In this document: positions 47,630 to 57,869 of the stretch, in pieces
Layout of the letters: each line of letters starts with the position of its first letter
How positions within the stretch are numbered: the stretch's first letter is position 1
DNA from: JAATFS01 sp037145635
GTDB lineage: Bacteria > Pseudomonadota > Gammaproteobacteria > Xanthomonadales > Xanthomonadaceae
Direction of reading: 5' to 3'
Length of the DNA: 64,000 nucleotides
NCBI GenBank assembly: GCA_037145635.1
Contig: JBBCXB010000001.1
Coordinates: 434,001-498,000 of the forward strand
Position numbers and translations under genes: made by a program
The notes under the pieces: generated by a model
Told to the model about the DNA's origin: nothing
Seen by the model: the letters and a program-made list of their open reading frames with translations, nothing else
Databases searched by the model: none

Positions 47630-48433
47630 ATGCGCGTTCCCGACATCGACGGCTGGATCCACAACGCGGCGGCGGCACCGGGCCTGGAGCGGATCGAGGC
47701 GTACTTCGGGGGCCACGGCTACGGCCTGCACCGGCACGACACCTACGCGATCGGGCTGACCCTGGCCGGCGTGCAGTGCTTCCGCTACCGCCGCAGCCTG
47801 CGCGCCAGCCTCGCCGGCACCGCGATGGTGCTGCACCCGGACGAGCTGCACGACGGGCAGGCCGGCACCGCGGACGGCTTCCGCTACCGCATGCTGTACC
47901 TGGCGCCGGGCCTGCTGCAGGAGGTGCTGGGCGGGCGCGCGCTGCCGTTCGTCGAGGGCGGCCTGAGCGGCGATGCCGGGCTGCGCGCCGCGGTGGCGCC
48001 GCTGCTGGCGGACCTGTCGCGGCCACTGGAACCGCTGGAGCAGTCCGACGCGCTGATCGATCTGGCCACGCAGCTGTGCCGGGCGGCGGGCGCGCCGCCG
48101 CGGCGCGGCACCCCGGACGCGGTGGCCGCGCGGCGCGCCCGCGACTACCTCGACGCCCTCGGCGCAGAAACCTGCACGCTGCAGGCGCTGGAACGCGTCA
48201 GCGGCCGCGACCGCTACCGGCTGTCGCGCGACTTCCGCGTGCTGTACGGCACCAGTCCCTACCGCTACCTGAGCCTGCGCCGGCTGGAGCGGGCGCGGCG
48301 TGCGATCGCCGCCGGCGTGGCGCTGCCCACCGCCGCGCTGGACGCCGGCTTCGCCGACCAGAGCCACCTGACCCGCCAGTTCGCCCGCGCCTACGGGCTG
48401 CCCCCGGCACGCTGGCGGCGCCTGCTGCGCTGA
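47630..48433 (+). CDS. AraC-family regulator
   Basis: A 267-residue regulator with an N-terminal cupin-like sensor (HRHDTYAIGLTLAGVQCFRYRR, about 33-55) and a C-terminal pair of helix-turn-helices (about 175-267) including RDRYRLSRDFRVLYGTSPYRYL and DAGFADQSHLTRQFARAYGL. The typical AraC second HTH is intact. It lies between a divergent hydrolase and a downstream cupin; both are candidates for targets. Confidence 0.92.
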   Translation: MRVPDIDGWIHNAAAAPGLERIEAYFGGHGYGLHRHDTYAIGLTLAGVQCFRYRRSLRASLAGTAMVLHPDELHDGQAGTADGFRYRMLYLAPGLLQEVLGGRALPFVEGGLSGDAGLRAAVAPLLADLSRPLEPLEQSDALIDLATQLCRAAGAPPRRGTPDAVAARRARDYLDALGAETCTLQALERVSGRDRYRLSRDFRVLYGTSPYRYLSLRRLERARRAIAAGVALPTAALDAGFADQSHLTRQFARAYGLPPARWRRLLR

Positions 48434-48511
48434 GCGCGCACGATCGTTCAAGACCGCCGCGGCGATGGCGCCGAGCATGGCCGGATTCTTCCGTGACGAG
48501 CACACCCTGCC

Positions 48512-48898
48512 ATGACCGTTTCCGCTTCCCCCGCCGCGCCCCGGGCCATCCCGCTGCTGGGCAGTTTCGCCCGGATCGATGCGCCGTGGTCGCCGCGCGT
48601 GATCGCCGCGCTCAACGACTACCACTTCAAGCTGGTACGGGTGCAGGGCGAGTTCGTCTGGCACCGCCATCCCGACACCGACGAGGCGTTCCTGGTGCTG
48701 GAGGGCGAGCTGCGCATCGGCCTGCGCGACGGCGAGGTGCGCGTGCGTGCCGGCGAGCTGTACGTGGTGCCGCGCGGCGTGGAGCACCGGCCGTGCGCCG
48801 ATGCCGAGGTCAAGCTGCTGCTGATCGAACCGTGCGGGGTGCCCAACACCGGCGACGCGGGCGGCGAGCGCACCGCGCCGGCCGACCGCTGGCTGTGA
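48512..48898 (+). CDS. Small cupin protein
   Basis: A 128-residue single-domain cupin. Motif 1 is WHRHPDTDEAFLVLEGE (about 50-66) with two His and a Glu for metal, and motif 2 is VVPRGVEHRPCA (about 87-98). It may be an isomerase or dioxygenase, or a binding protein. It lies 78 bases after the AraC gene and ends 12 bases before the convergent sdaA. Specific function unknown. Confidence 0.88.
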   Translation: MTVSASPAAPRAIPLLGSFARIDAPWSPRVIAALNDYHFKLVRVQGEFVWHRHPDTDEAFLVLEGELRIGLRDGEVRVRAGELYVVPRGVEHRPCADAEVKLLLIEPCGVPNTGDAGGERTAPADRWL

Positions 48899-48910
48899 GC
48901 GCGCCGGGGC

Positions 48911-50290
<1,380 letters not shown>

Positions 50291-50378
50291 GCGTGCCGGA
50301 GAGGTGGGCGAAAGGCCGCTATTCTAGTCCGCCCCCGCCCGGGCACGGCCCGCACTGCAGCATCGGAAGCCCCTGTTC

Positions 50379-50621
50379 ATGGTCCTGACCCTGTTCCAGC
50401 GCGACGACTGCCACCTCTGCGACCTGGCGCTGCAGGTCCTGGCCGAGGCCCGTGCGCCCGCGTTCGACAGTGTGTTCATCGACGCGGCCCCGGCCCTGGA
50501 GGCGCGCTACGGGCTGCGCGTGCCGGTGCTGCGCGACGGCAGTGGCCGCGAGCTGGACTGGCCGTTCGACGCGGCACGGCTGCGGGCGTGGCTGGCGGCG
50601 CCGCCGGCCCCGGCGTCCTGA
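50379..50621 (+). CDS. Glutaredoxin-like small protein (DUF836)
   Basis: An 80-residue thioredoxin-fold protein. The active-site CHLC lies at 11-14, followed by LALQVLAEA and the cis-Pro segment RVPVLRDGSG. Typical of the DUF836/NrdH-like group. It may reduce disulfides or support a neighbouring enzyme. It is alone in its unit; a weak 7-bp hairpin (50628-50645) follows. Confidence 0.88.
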   Translation: MVLTLFQRDDCHLCDLALQVLAEARAPAFDSVFIDAAPALEARYGLRVPVLRDGSGRELDWPFDAARLRAWLAAPPAPAS

Positions 50622-50741
50622 CGGCAGCGGCCGCGCCTGCGGCCGAGGGCACGCTCAGGCAGGAGGCGAGGGCCCTGGCGCGAGACCGGCGCGGGCCTGG
50701 ACCGCGCCGGCCACGAGGCGCGCGGGCGCTCGGCGGTATGG

Positions 50742-51014
50742 CTACTTGAGATAGCTCTTCAGGATCCCGGCCACGTCGTCTACGGCGGCCTGGCGTTCCC
50801 CGGCGTGCGCCGGCGCAGCCACGTGGTGGCGCAGGTGGTCGGCCAGCAGTTCCACCATCAGGCCCTGCGCCGCGCCGCGCACGGCGGCGACCTGAGTCAG
50901 CACGTCGCTGCAGTCGACCTCGGAGGACAGGGCCTTTTCCAGGGCCTCGACCTGGCCGCGGAGGCGCCGCACGCGCGCCAGCAGCTTCGGCCGGTTCTGA
51001 TTGAGATGTGCCAT
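50742..51014 (-). CDS. CsoR/RcnR-family Ni/Co sensor (DmeR-like)
   Basis: A 90-residue all-helical metal sensor. The four ligands known for RcnR (His3, Cys35, His60, His64) are all present at the same positions in MAH, VDCSDV and LADHLRHH, which marks a nickel/cobalt sensor rather than copper (CsoR Cys-His-Cys) or formaldehyde (FrmR). It should repress the divergent DmeF-like exporter and itself until metal binds. Two G-tract palindromes lie in the 64-base gap between the genes. Confidence 0.9.
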   Translation of the reverse strand: MAHLNQNRPKLLARVRRLRGQVEALEKALSSEVDCSDVLTQVAAVRGAAQGLMVELLADHLRHHVAAPAHAGERQAAVDDVAGILKSYLK

Positions 51015-51020
51015 GCCATA

Positions 51021-51035
51021 TACCCCTGGGGGGTA
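51021..51035. promoter_or_regulatory. G-tract operator 1 of the Ni/Co sensor
   Basis: TACCCC and GGGGTA flank a TGG centre next to the sensor's start codon. C/G tracts with flanking TA are the known type of RcnR/CsoR site. Its centre is about 22 bases (two helical turns) from operator 2. Confidence 0.75.
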
Positions 51036-51041
51036 CCTCGT

Positions 51042-51058
51042 ATACCCTGAGGGGGTAT
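51042..51058. promoter_or_regulatory. G-tract operator 2 of the Ni/Co exporter
   Basis: ATACCC and GGGTAT flank a 5-base centre. Its right end overlaps TATCCT (51056-51061), a reasonable -10 for the exporter gene. Confidence 0.75.
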
Positions 51059-51078
51059 CCTAACCGAGAGGCCGCCCC

Positions 51079-52116
51079 ATGTCGTTCGAAGCGATCGCCG
51101 CGCAGCGCGCGCACTCCCACTCGTTCGGTGCCGGCAACCCGCTGGCCGAGCGCAGCACGCGGCGGGCGGTGCTGCTGACCGCCCTCATGATGGTCGTGGA
51201 GATCGTCGGCGGCTGGACCTTCAACTCCATGGCGCTGCTGGCCGACGGCTGGCACATGAGCTCACATGCGCTGGCGCTGGGCCTGTCGCTGTTCGCCTAC
51301 GCCTGTGCACGCCGCTATGCGACCGATGTCCGCTTCGCGTTCGGCACCTGGAAGATCGAGGTGCTCGGCGGCTACACCAGCGCGATGCTGCTGCTCGGCG
51401 TGGCGGCGCTGATGGCGTTCCAGTCGCTGGAGCGGCTGTTCTCGCCGCAACCCATCCACTACCCGCAGGCCATCGCCATTGCGGTGATCGGGCTGGCGGT
51501 GAACCTGGTGTGCGCGTGGTGGCTGCGCGACAGCCATGGCCACGCGCACGGGCATGCCCACGCACATGCACATGCACATGCACATGCACATGCACATGAC
51601 CATGCACACGGCCACGGCCACGGCCACGAGCATCGACCCGGTCCCGGGCGCGAGCCGGCCGCCCACGGCCACGATCATGCCGACCTCAACCTGCGCGCGG
51701 CCTACCTGCACGTGGTCGCCGACGCGGCGACCTCGGTGCTGGCGATCGTGGCGCTGTGCGCGGGCATGGCCTGGGGCGTGACCTGGATGGATCCGCTGAT
51801 GGGGATCGTCGGCGCGGTGCTGGTGACGGTCTGGGCCTGGGGTCTGCTGCGGCGCACCGGGCGGGTACTGCTGGATGCGGAGATGGACGCCCCGGTGGTC
51901 GCGGAGGTGCGCGAGGTGATCGCCGGCGACCCGTACCCGGCGGCCATCAGCGACCTGCACGTGTGGCGGGTGGGCAACGACCGCTACGCGTGCGTGCTGA
52001 GCCTGGTGACCGACGCGGCGGTCGATGCCGACCACTACCGGCGCGCGCTGCAGGTGCACGAGGAACTGGTGCACATCACCGTGGAGATCCATCGCCCGGC
52101 GGGCGGGCCGGGCTGA
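51079..52116 (+). CDS. dmeF: Cation diffusion facilitator, DmeF-like Ni/Co exporter
   Basis: A 345-residue inner-membrane exporter with six membrane helices. CDF motifs: MALLADGWHMSSHALAL (HxxxD-type site) in helix 2 and YLHVVADAATSVLAIVAL (HxxxD) in helix 5. Between helices 4 and 5 is a His-rich loop (about 150-190) with 20 or so His in HA/HG/HD repeats, built partly from a perfect 6x CACATG DNA repeat (51563-51598). The C-terminal domain (about 270-345) is the cytoplasmic CDF dimer domain. The linked RcnR-type sensor makes Ni or Co the likely substrate. Confidence 0.9.
   Translation: MSFEAIAAQRAHSHSFGAGNPLAERSTRRAVLLTALMMVVEIVGGWTFNSMALLADGWHMSSHALALGLSLFAYACARRYATDVRFAFGTWKIEVLGGYTSAMLLLGVAALMAFQSLERLFSPQPIHYPQAIAIAVIGLAVNLVCAWWLRDSHGHAHGHAHAHAHAHAHAHAHDHAHGHGHGHEHRPGPGREPAAHGHDHADLNLRAAYLHVVADAATSVLAIVALCAGMAWGVTWMDPLMGIVGAVLVTVWAWGLLRRTGRVLLDAEMDAPVVAEVREVIAGDPYPAAISDLHVWRVGNDRYACVLSLVTDAAVDADHYRRALQVHEELVHITVEIHRPAGGPG
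51563..51598 (+). repeat. Hexamer CACATG x6 encoding His-Ala repeats
   Basis: Six perfect copies of a hexanucleotide lie in the His-rich loop of the exporter gene. Codons are CAT and GCA instead of the genome's favoured CAC and GCC, so the stretch probably arose by slippage. Length changes keep the reading frame. Confidence 0.95.
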
Positions 52117-52420
52117 AGCGGACCGCGCCCGCCCGCGCAGGCCAGGGAGCGCGGCGGCCGGGTCACCGGCGATCGATCGACGCGAAAATGAGCGCGTAGG
52201 CCTGGAGCCTGCGCCGGATCGCCGGATCGCCGGTGCGTCCTTGCGGAACGCCGGCGGGCACGCGCCCGGCCGGGACGCACGGGCGCAACCTGCGGTTACG
52301 GGCCAGCCCGCAGGCCTGTCGACCGCGCCCGAGGCCAGCGGGGCTCCCGGACCAGCGAGACGGCGGACCCGACGAGGGGGCCGCCGTGCGGGGCCGGGTC
52401 GAGGACGCTGGCCGCTGGCG
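52117..52420. other. Convergent gap between the exporter and yceI genes
   Basis: 304 bases with no supported gene. It includes a short tandem GCCGGATC repeat (about 52213-52232) and no clear T-tract terminator. Confidence 0.5.
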
Positions 52421-52990
52421 TCACTTCGCCTTGAAGACGACCTTGGTGCTGATCGCGGTCTCGTTGGGGATGGTCTGGGTGTCGGCCCAGTCGCCGCCGC
52501 CCACGCCGAAGTCCAGGCGCTTGACCGTGGCCTTGCCGGCGAGCACCGGCTGCGCACCCGGCGTCCAGGTGAAGGTCAGGGTGACCGGCTTGGACACGCC
52601 GCGCAGCTCCAGGGTGCCGTCGGCGGCGTACTGGTTGCCGCCCAGCGCGCGGAACGCGGTGGCGCGGTAGCGTGCGGTGGCGAACTTGGCGACGTTGAAG
52701 AAGTCCGCGCCCTGCAGCGTGGAGTCGCGGTCGCCGTTGCCGCTCCTGGCGCCGGCCAGCGGGATGCTGACCTCGAGCCGGGCGCCGGCCAGGTTGGCCG
52801 GGTCGAAGCTCAGCCGGGTGTCGAAGCCGGGGAAGGTGCCGCTGAACACCTCGCCGTCGTACTTGCTGGCGAACGCCAGCACCGAGCCGGGCGCCTGCAC
52901 GTAATCGGCCGCGCGGGCCGGGGCGGCGGCGAAGGCGGCCACCAGCGAGGCGGCGACCAGCGCCGGCGAAGCGAACAACTTAGACGACAT
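52421..52990 (-). CDS. YceI-family periplasmic protein (downstream copy)
   Basis: A 189-residue lipocalin-like protein with a signal peptide (1-27). The YceI fold, thought to bind polyprenoid or other amphipathic lipids, shows as repeated strands (FASKYDGEVFSGTFPGFDTRLSFDP, DFFNVAKFATARYRAT, GTLELRGVSKPVTLTF). It ends with KVVFKAK. The start overlaps the end of the cytochrome b561 gene by 11 bases, so the three-gene unit yceI-cybB-yceI is coupled. Confidence 0.92.
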   Translation of the reverse strand: MSSKLFASPALVAASLVAAFAAAPARAADYVQAPGSVLAFASKYDGEVFSGTFPGFDTRLSFDPANLAGARLEVSIPLAGARSGNGDRDSTLQGADFFNVAKFATARYRATAFRALGGNQYAADGTLELRGVSKPVTLTFTWTPGAQPVLAGKATVKRLDFGVGGGDWADTQTIPNETAISTKVVFKAK

Positions 52991-53567
52991 GTCGGGAATC
53001 CTCGGTCTTGGGAGAGAGCCAGCCGCGCGGCAGCATTCGCGCCAGCGTGGCGTCGCGTTGGAAGAGATGGTGGTAGAAGGCGGCCGCGGCGTGGGCGAGC
53101 ACCACCGCGATCAGCACCCAGAAGCCCCATTCGTGCACGAAGTGCGACAGCGCGCGCAGCTGCGCGTCCGGCGCGCTGAGCTTGGGCACCGCGAACAGGC
53201 CGAACCAGCGGAACGGACGCAGGCCGCTGCTGGAGTCGTACAGCCAGCCGGACAGCGGCATCGCGAAGATCAGCACGTACAGCAGCCCGTGCGTGAGCGC
53301 GGCGATGCGTTCCTGCCAGGTCGGCGTGCCCGGCACCGGGGCCGGCGCGCCGGCGTACACGCGCCAGCCCAGGCGCAGGATCACCAGCGCCAGCACGCTC
53401 AGTCCCAGCGACTTGTGCGCGGTGTAGACCCAGAAGTACTTCGGGGTGCGCGGCAGTTCGCCCATGGTCAGGCCGACCACGCCCAGCACCAGGATCAGCA
53501 GCGCGATCAGCCAGTGCAGCGCCTGGCTGACGCCGCCCCAGCGCTGGCCGGTGTTCCTGAGGTTCAT
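52980..53567 (-). CDS. Cytochrome b561
   Basis: A 195-residue inner-membrane di-heme protein with four membrane helices. Likely heme ligands are the His in ALHWLIALL, YTAHKSLGLS and HFVHEWGFW together with LAHAAAAFYHH. It would pass electrons from quinone to the periplasm or to its partners. Overlaps the upstream YceI gene (ATGA) and the downstream one, a conserved sandwich arrangement. Confidence 0.92.
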   Translation of the reverse strand: MNLRNTGQRWGGVSQALHWLIALLILVLGVVGLTMGELPRTPKYFWVYTAHKSLGLSVLALVILRLGWRVYAGAPAPVPGTPTWQERIAALTHGLLYVLIFAMPLSGWLYDSSSGLRPFRWFGLFAVPKLSAPDAQLRALSHFVHEWGFWVLIAVVLAHAAAAFYHHLFQRDATLARMLPRGWLSPKTEDSRHVV

Positions 53568-54217
53568 GGCGTCGTGTCCGCGGCGGTGGGCGAGGCCGGT
53601 GCCGGTGCCGCGTCGGCGGGCTCGGCGTCGGCCTTGCCGTCGCGGACCGCCTCGGCCTCGATGCGCAGTTCCACGCGATCGCCGATCATCGATTTCCAGG
53701 CGTCGATGCCGAACTCGGCGCGGCTGAGCACGGCAGTGGCGGAGAACCCGGCGGTGCGGCGGAACGGCGGCAGCGGGTGGCGCTTGAGTGCGTTGAGGGT
53801 GACCTCCAGCGTGACCTCGCGGCTGACCCCGTGCAGGGTCAGGGTGCCGACCACCCGGGCGTGGCCGGGACTCGTCGGTTCCACCCGCGAGGACACGAAG
53901 TGCGCGTCGGGGAAACGCTCGCCGTCCAGCAGGCCGCGTGCCAGCGTCGCCTCGTTCCACTTGGCATCGCCCAGGTCGAGGCGATGGATCGGCACGGTGA
54001 CGTCCAGGGTGGCGTGCTGCCAGTCGTCGGGATCGAACACCAGCGTGCCGCTGCTGCCGGACACGGTGCCCAGCGCCTGCGAGAAGCCGGCGTGCTCGAT
54101 CGCGAACAGCACCCGGGTGTGCACCGGGTCCAGCGCGTAGCGGGCCGGCGCCGCGTGTGCCGCGGCGGGCAGGACCAGGGCGGCGGCGAGCCACAGGCGG
54201 GAAGCGAGAGTCGTCAT
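53564..54217 (-). CDS. YceI-family periplasmic protein (upstream copy)
   Basis: A 217-residue secreted lipocalin-like protein (signal 1-22). Repeated strand motifs: RYALDPVHTRVLFAIEHAGF, GTVSGSSGTLVFDPDDW and DAWKSMIGDRVELRIEAEA. The C-terminal 25 residues are Ala/Pro-rich and probably disordered. It shares less than half of its residues with the other copy by eye. Its stop overlaps the cytochrome start, so it is the first gene of the operon. Confidence 0.92.
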   Translation of the reverse strand: MTTLASRLWLAAALVLPAAAHAAPARYALDPVHTRVLFAIEHAGFSQALGTVSGSSGTLVFDPDDWQHATLDVTVPIHRLDLGDAKWNEATLARGLLDGERFPDAHFVSSRVEPTSPGHARVVGTLTLHGVSREVTLEVTLNALKRHPLPPFRRTAGFSATAVLSRAEFGIDAWKSMIGDRVELRIEAEAVRDGKADAEPADAAPAPASPTAADTTP

Positions 54218-54320
54218 GGGGCGATTCTAGGCACATCCCCGCCCCCGGCGCTCGGCTTGCACTCGCAACGATCCGTTGCGAGTATGCCGGCTGGACGTGG
54301 GTGAACGGACGGGTGAAGGA

Positions 54321-57300
54321 ATGCCCCCTCTGCGTGCGCTGAGGCTTCTGCTGTGGGTGACGCTGGCCGCCGGGGTGGCCGGTGCCCCGGCCGCGGTCCC
54401 GCAGATGCCGCGCTTCCGCATCGTCGACGCGGCGGCGGGCCTGCCGTCCAGCGCCATCGCCGGGCTGGCCCAGGACCGCGCCGGCTACCTGTGGCTGGCC
54501 ACCGGCGACGGCCTGGCCCGCTACGACGGGGCCGAGTTCAAGGTGTGGCGGCACGACCCGCGCGATCCGGCCTCGCTGGCCGCCAACTCGGTGCAGACCC
54601 TGTACATCGATCCGCAGGACCGGATCTGGGTCAGCTCGGAGAGCGCGGGCATCAGCATGCTGGATGCCGAGCGCAGGCGTTTCCGCCACTTCCGCGCCGC
54701 GCAGATCCCGCAGATGAGCAACGACGAGGTGTTCGTGCTCACCGGGCGCGGCGACGAGGTGTGGTTCGGCAACTACGGCGGCGACGTGCACCGCATCGGG
54801 TCCGACGGCCGGGTCACCCGCTTCGACCTGGCCGCGATGGACGATCCGCTGCCGCGCAGCCACGTGCTGGCGATGGCCGCCGACGACCGTGGCCGGATGT
54901 GGATCGGCACGCCGGAGGGCCTGGCCTACTTCGACGGCGCGCGGCTGCACCGCGAGCGGCTGCCGGACCGCGAGGCCGGGGTGTATTCGCTGGCGTGGCT
55001 GGACGGGCAGCTGTGGGTGGGCAGTTCCGCCGGCGTCTACCTGCGCGATGCGCAGGGGCGCTGGCAGGTGCCGGCGTGGTCGGCGATGTTCGCCGCCGGC
55101 AACCTGCTGTGGTCGGTGGTGGCCGGCGGCGACGGTGCGTTCTGGCTGGGCAGCGAGAAGGGCCTGTGGCGCACCCAGCCGGGGCGGCCGCCGGTGCCGG
55201 TGCTCGACGGCGACCGCCCGCTGGTCTCCGGCCGCAACGTGCAGGCGCTGTGGCGCGGCCCCAACGGCGGGCTGTGGGTGCCGGTGCACGGGCGCGGGCT
55301 GGCCTACCTGCGCGAGGACTGGAAGCGCACGGCGGCGTTCCGCCCGCCGCACGACCTCGGCGACGGCGTGTACTGCGGGATCGCGCCGGCCGCGCGCTCG
55401 GGCGGGCTGTGGCAGCTCGACGGCAGCGGCCGCCTGCTGCGCTTCGATACCGCCAGCGGCGAGACCCGGCAGAGCGGCTGGCAGCATGCCGAGCTGGGCG
55501 GCATGCAGGTGACCTCGGCGCAGGAGGACCGCCACGGCCGGTTGTGGCTGGGCAACCTGGACAGCGGCCTGGCGCGCATCGACCTGGCCACCGGCGAGCT
55601 GCGGCACTGGCCGCCGGGCGGCCCCGACGCGGCGCCCGACTACGGCGCGCCGGACTGGCTGCTGGAGGCGGCGGATGGCCACCTGTGGCTGAGCACGATG
55701 GGAGTGCTGCAGCAGCGCGACGCCGACAGCGGCCGGGTGCTGGAGACGATCGCCACCGGGTCCGGCCACGGCCTGGTCTCCAGCCAGGTGGAACAGCTCG
55801 GCAACGGCCCGGACGGGCGGGTGTGGGTGGCCGGAGGCGAGGGCGTGCTGGCGTGGCAGGCCGCCCTGCGCCGCTTCGTGCCGGTGCCGGGCCTGCAGGG
55901 CGGGCGTGTCTACAGCTTCGCCGCCGGCGCGGACGGGCAGCTGTGGGTGCATCGCATCGGCGGACTGGAGCGCTGGCGGCCCGGCGCCGCGGGCTGGCGG
56001 CGCACGCAGGTGGTGGACGCCGCGCAAGGACTGCCGGTGATGGAGTCGATGGGCATGCAGCTGGACCGGCAGGGACGGGTCTGGCTGTCGACCCGGCGCG
56101 GCCTGTGGCGCATCGACGCCGCGCGGCCGGCCGCCCAGGTCCGCACCTTCGGCCTGCGCGACGGCCTGCCCAGCCAGGAGTTCATCGACGGCTGCCTGAT
56201 GCTGCTGCACGACGGCGTGCTGGCCGGCGGCACCACCGACGGCTACGTGACGCTGTTCGACACCGCGCTGCCCGACGCCGCGCCGTTCACCCCGGAAATG
56301 CGGGTGGAGGCGGCCAGCGTGCTGCGCGACGGCGCGCGGGTCGAGCTGCCGCTGGCGCAGCCGTTCCGGTTGCGCGCCGACGACCGCCAGCTGCAGGTGG
56401 GCACGCGGCTGCTGTCATTCGGCGATCCCTCGTCCAACCGCTACCGCTCGTGGCTGCAGGGCTTCGACGGCGGCTGGGTGGAGCAGGGCACGGCCAGTAC
56501 GCGTGAGTTCTCGTCGTTGCCCGACGGCAGCTACACGCTGTCGCTGCAGGGCATCGACTCGATGGGCAACCGCTCGCGGGTGCATACGCTGCGCTTCTCG
56601 GTGGCGCCGCCGTGGTGGCGCAGCCCCTGGGGCATCGCCGCGCTGGCGCTGCTGTGCGGGCTGCTGTTCGCCGCCGCCGCGCTGCTGTACCGGCGCCGGA
56701 TCAAGGCGCGGGCCGGCTGGCAGCTGGCCCAGCACAAGCGCGAGCTCGCCGAGCAGGCCTCGCTGGCGAAGACCCGCTTCCTGGCCACGCTCGGGCACGA
56801 GGTGCGCACGCCGATGACCGGCGTGCTCGGCATGAGCGAGCTGCTGCTGCAGACCCGGCTCGACGCGCGCCAGCGCGGCTATGCCAGTGCGATCGAAGCC
56901 GCCGGCCGGCACCTGCTGCGGCTGGTCAACGACGCGCTGGATCTGGCGCGGATCGAGGCCGGCAAGCTGCCGCTGGAGCCGCGCGACTTCGACCTGCCGG
57001 CGCTGCTTGCGCAGGTGGTGGCGCTGGTGCGGCCGACCGCCGAGGCCAAGGGCCTGGCGTTCGATTACCACGCCGCCGCCGACCTGCCGCGCGGGCTGCA
57101 CGGCGATCCCCACCGGGTGCAGCAGATCCTGCTGAACCTGCTGACCAACGCGATCAAGTTCACCGAGCGCGGCAGCGTGTGCCTGCGCGCCGGCGCGGCG
57201 GCGGCAGCGCCGGCCGGGCGCGGGATCCGCTTCGAGGTGGGCGACACCGGTCCGGGCATCGGCGAGGCGCAGCGCGAGCGGCTGTTCCGCCGTTTCGAGC

Positions 57301-57869
57301 AGGCCGACGGTGCGCGGACCGCGGCGCGCTATGGCGGCAGCGGCCTGGGCCTGGCGATCTGCCGCGAACTGGCGGTGGCGATGGGCGGCGGCATCCGGGT
57401 CGACAGCCAGCTCGGTGCCGGTACCCGCTTCGAGGTGGAACTGCCGTTGCCGTGGTCCGATGCCGAGGTCGCCGCGCCGGCGTTCGCGCCGCAGCCGCGC
57501 ATCGCGCGGACGCTGCGGCTGCTGCTGGTCGAGGACGACCCGACCGTGGCGCGGGTCATCGCCGGGCTGCTGCAGGCGCGCGCGCACCAGGTCACGCACG
57601 TCGCGCATGGGCTGGCGGCGCTGGCCGAGGTCTCGGCCGGCCGCTTCGACGCGGCGCTGTGCGACCTCGACCTGCCGGGCCTGGACGGGCTGGCGCTGGT
57701 AGGGCAGCTGCGCGGTCTGGGCCATGCCTTCCCGATCGTCGCGGTGACCGCGCGCTCGGATGCCGAGGCCGAACCGCAGGCACGCGCAGCCGGTTGCGAC
57801 GGCTTCCTGCGCAAGCCGCTGACCGGCGAGATGCTGGAGCAGGCGCTGGCCGAGGTCCTCGGGGGCTAG
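54321..57869 (+). CDS. Hybrid sensor histidine kinase with reg_prop propeller (1)
   Basis: A 1182-residue membrane sensor. After a signal-like helix (about 4-22) lies a periplasmic beta-propeller of reg_prop repeats (about 35-660; YLWLATGDGLARYDG and many xVWxGTxxGL units), a Y_Y_Y domain (about 680-765), one membrane helix (about 770-792), a HisKA domain with phospho-acceptor His826 in LATLGHEVRTPM, an HATPase and a C-terminal receiver with acceptor Asp1115 in LCDLDLPGLDG. There is no helix-turn-helix and no linked response regulator. ATG 54321 has GAAGGA directly before it. The propeller suggests sensing of an oligosaccharide or similar ligand; this is analogy with the Bacteroides HTCS proteins. 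Confidence 0.9.
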   Translation: MPPLRALRLLLWVTLAAGVAGAPAAVPQMPRFRIVDAAAGLPSSAIAGLAQDRAGYLWLATGDGLARYDGAEFKVWRHDPRDPASLAANSVQTLYIDPQDRIWVSSESAGISMLDAERRRFRHFRAAQIPQMSNDEVFVLTGRGDEVWFGNYGGDVHRIGSDGRVTRFDLAAMDDPLPRSHVLAMAADDRGRMWIGTPEGLAYFDGARLHRERLPDREAGVYSLAWLDGQLWVGSSAGVYLRDAQGRWQVPAWSAMFAAGNLLWSVVAGGDGAFWLGSEKGLWRTQPGRPPVPVLDGDRPLVSGRNVQALWRGPNGGLWVPVHGRGLAYLREDWKRTAAFRPPHDLGDGVYCGIAPAARSGGLWQLDGSGRLLRFDTASGETRQSGWQHAELGGMQVTSAQEDRHGRLWLGNLDSGLARIDLATGELRHWPPGGPDAAPDYGAPDWLLEAADGHLWLSTMGVLQQRDADSGRVLETIATGSGHGLVSSQVEQLGNGPDGRVWVAGGEGVLAWQAALRRFVPVPGLQGGRVYSFAAGADGQLWVHRIGGLERWRPGAAGWRRTQVVDAAQGLPVMESMGMQLDRQGRVWLSTRRGLWRIDAARPAAQVRTFGLRDGLPSQEFIDGCLMLLHDGVLAGGTTDGYVTLFDTALPDAAPFTPEMRVEAASVLRDGARVELPLAQPFRLRADDRQLQVGTRLLSFGDPSSNRYRSWLQGFDGGWVEQGTASTREFSSLPDGSYTLSLQGIDSMGNRSRVHTLRFSVAPPWWRSPWGIAALALLCGLLFAAAALLYRRRIKARAGWQLAQHKRELAEQASLAKTRFLATLGHEVRTPMTGVLGMSELLLQTRLDARQRGYASAIEAAGRHLLRLVNDALDLARIEAGKLPLEPRDFDLPALLAQVVALVRPTAEAKGLAFDYHAAADLPRGLHGDPHRVQQILLNLLTNAIKFTERGSVCLRAGAAAAAPAGRGIRFEVGDTGPGIGEAQRERLFRRFEQADGARTAARYGGSGLGLAICRELAVAMGGGIRVDSQLGAGTRFEVELPLPWSDAEVAAPAFAPQPRIARTLRLLLVEDDPTVARVIAGLLQARAHQVTHVAHGLAALAEVSAGRFDAALCDLDLPGLDGLALVGQLRGLGHAFPIVAVTARSDAEAEPQARAAGCDGFLRKPLTGEMLEQALAEVLGG

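Noticed and set aside
51540..51640. His-rich repeat as separate mobile or CRISPR DNA
   Set aside because: It reads in frame as the metal-binding loop of a CDF exporter.
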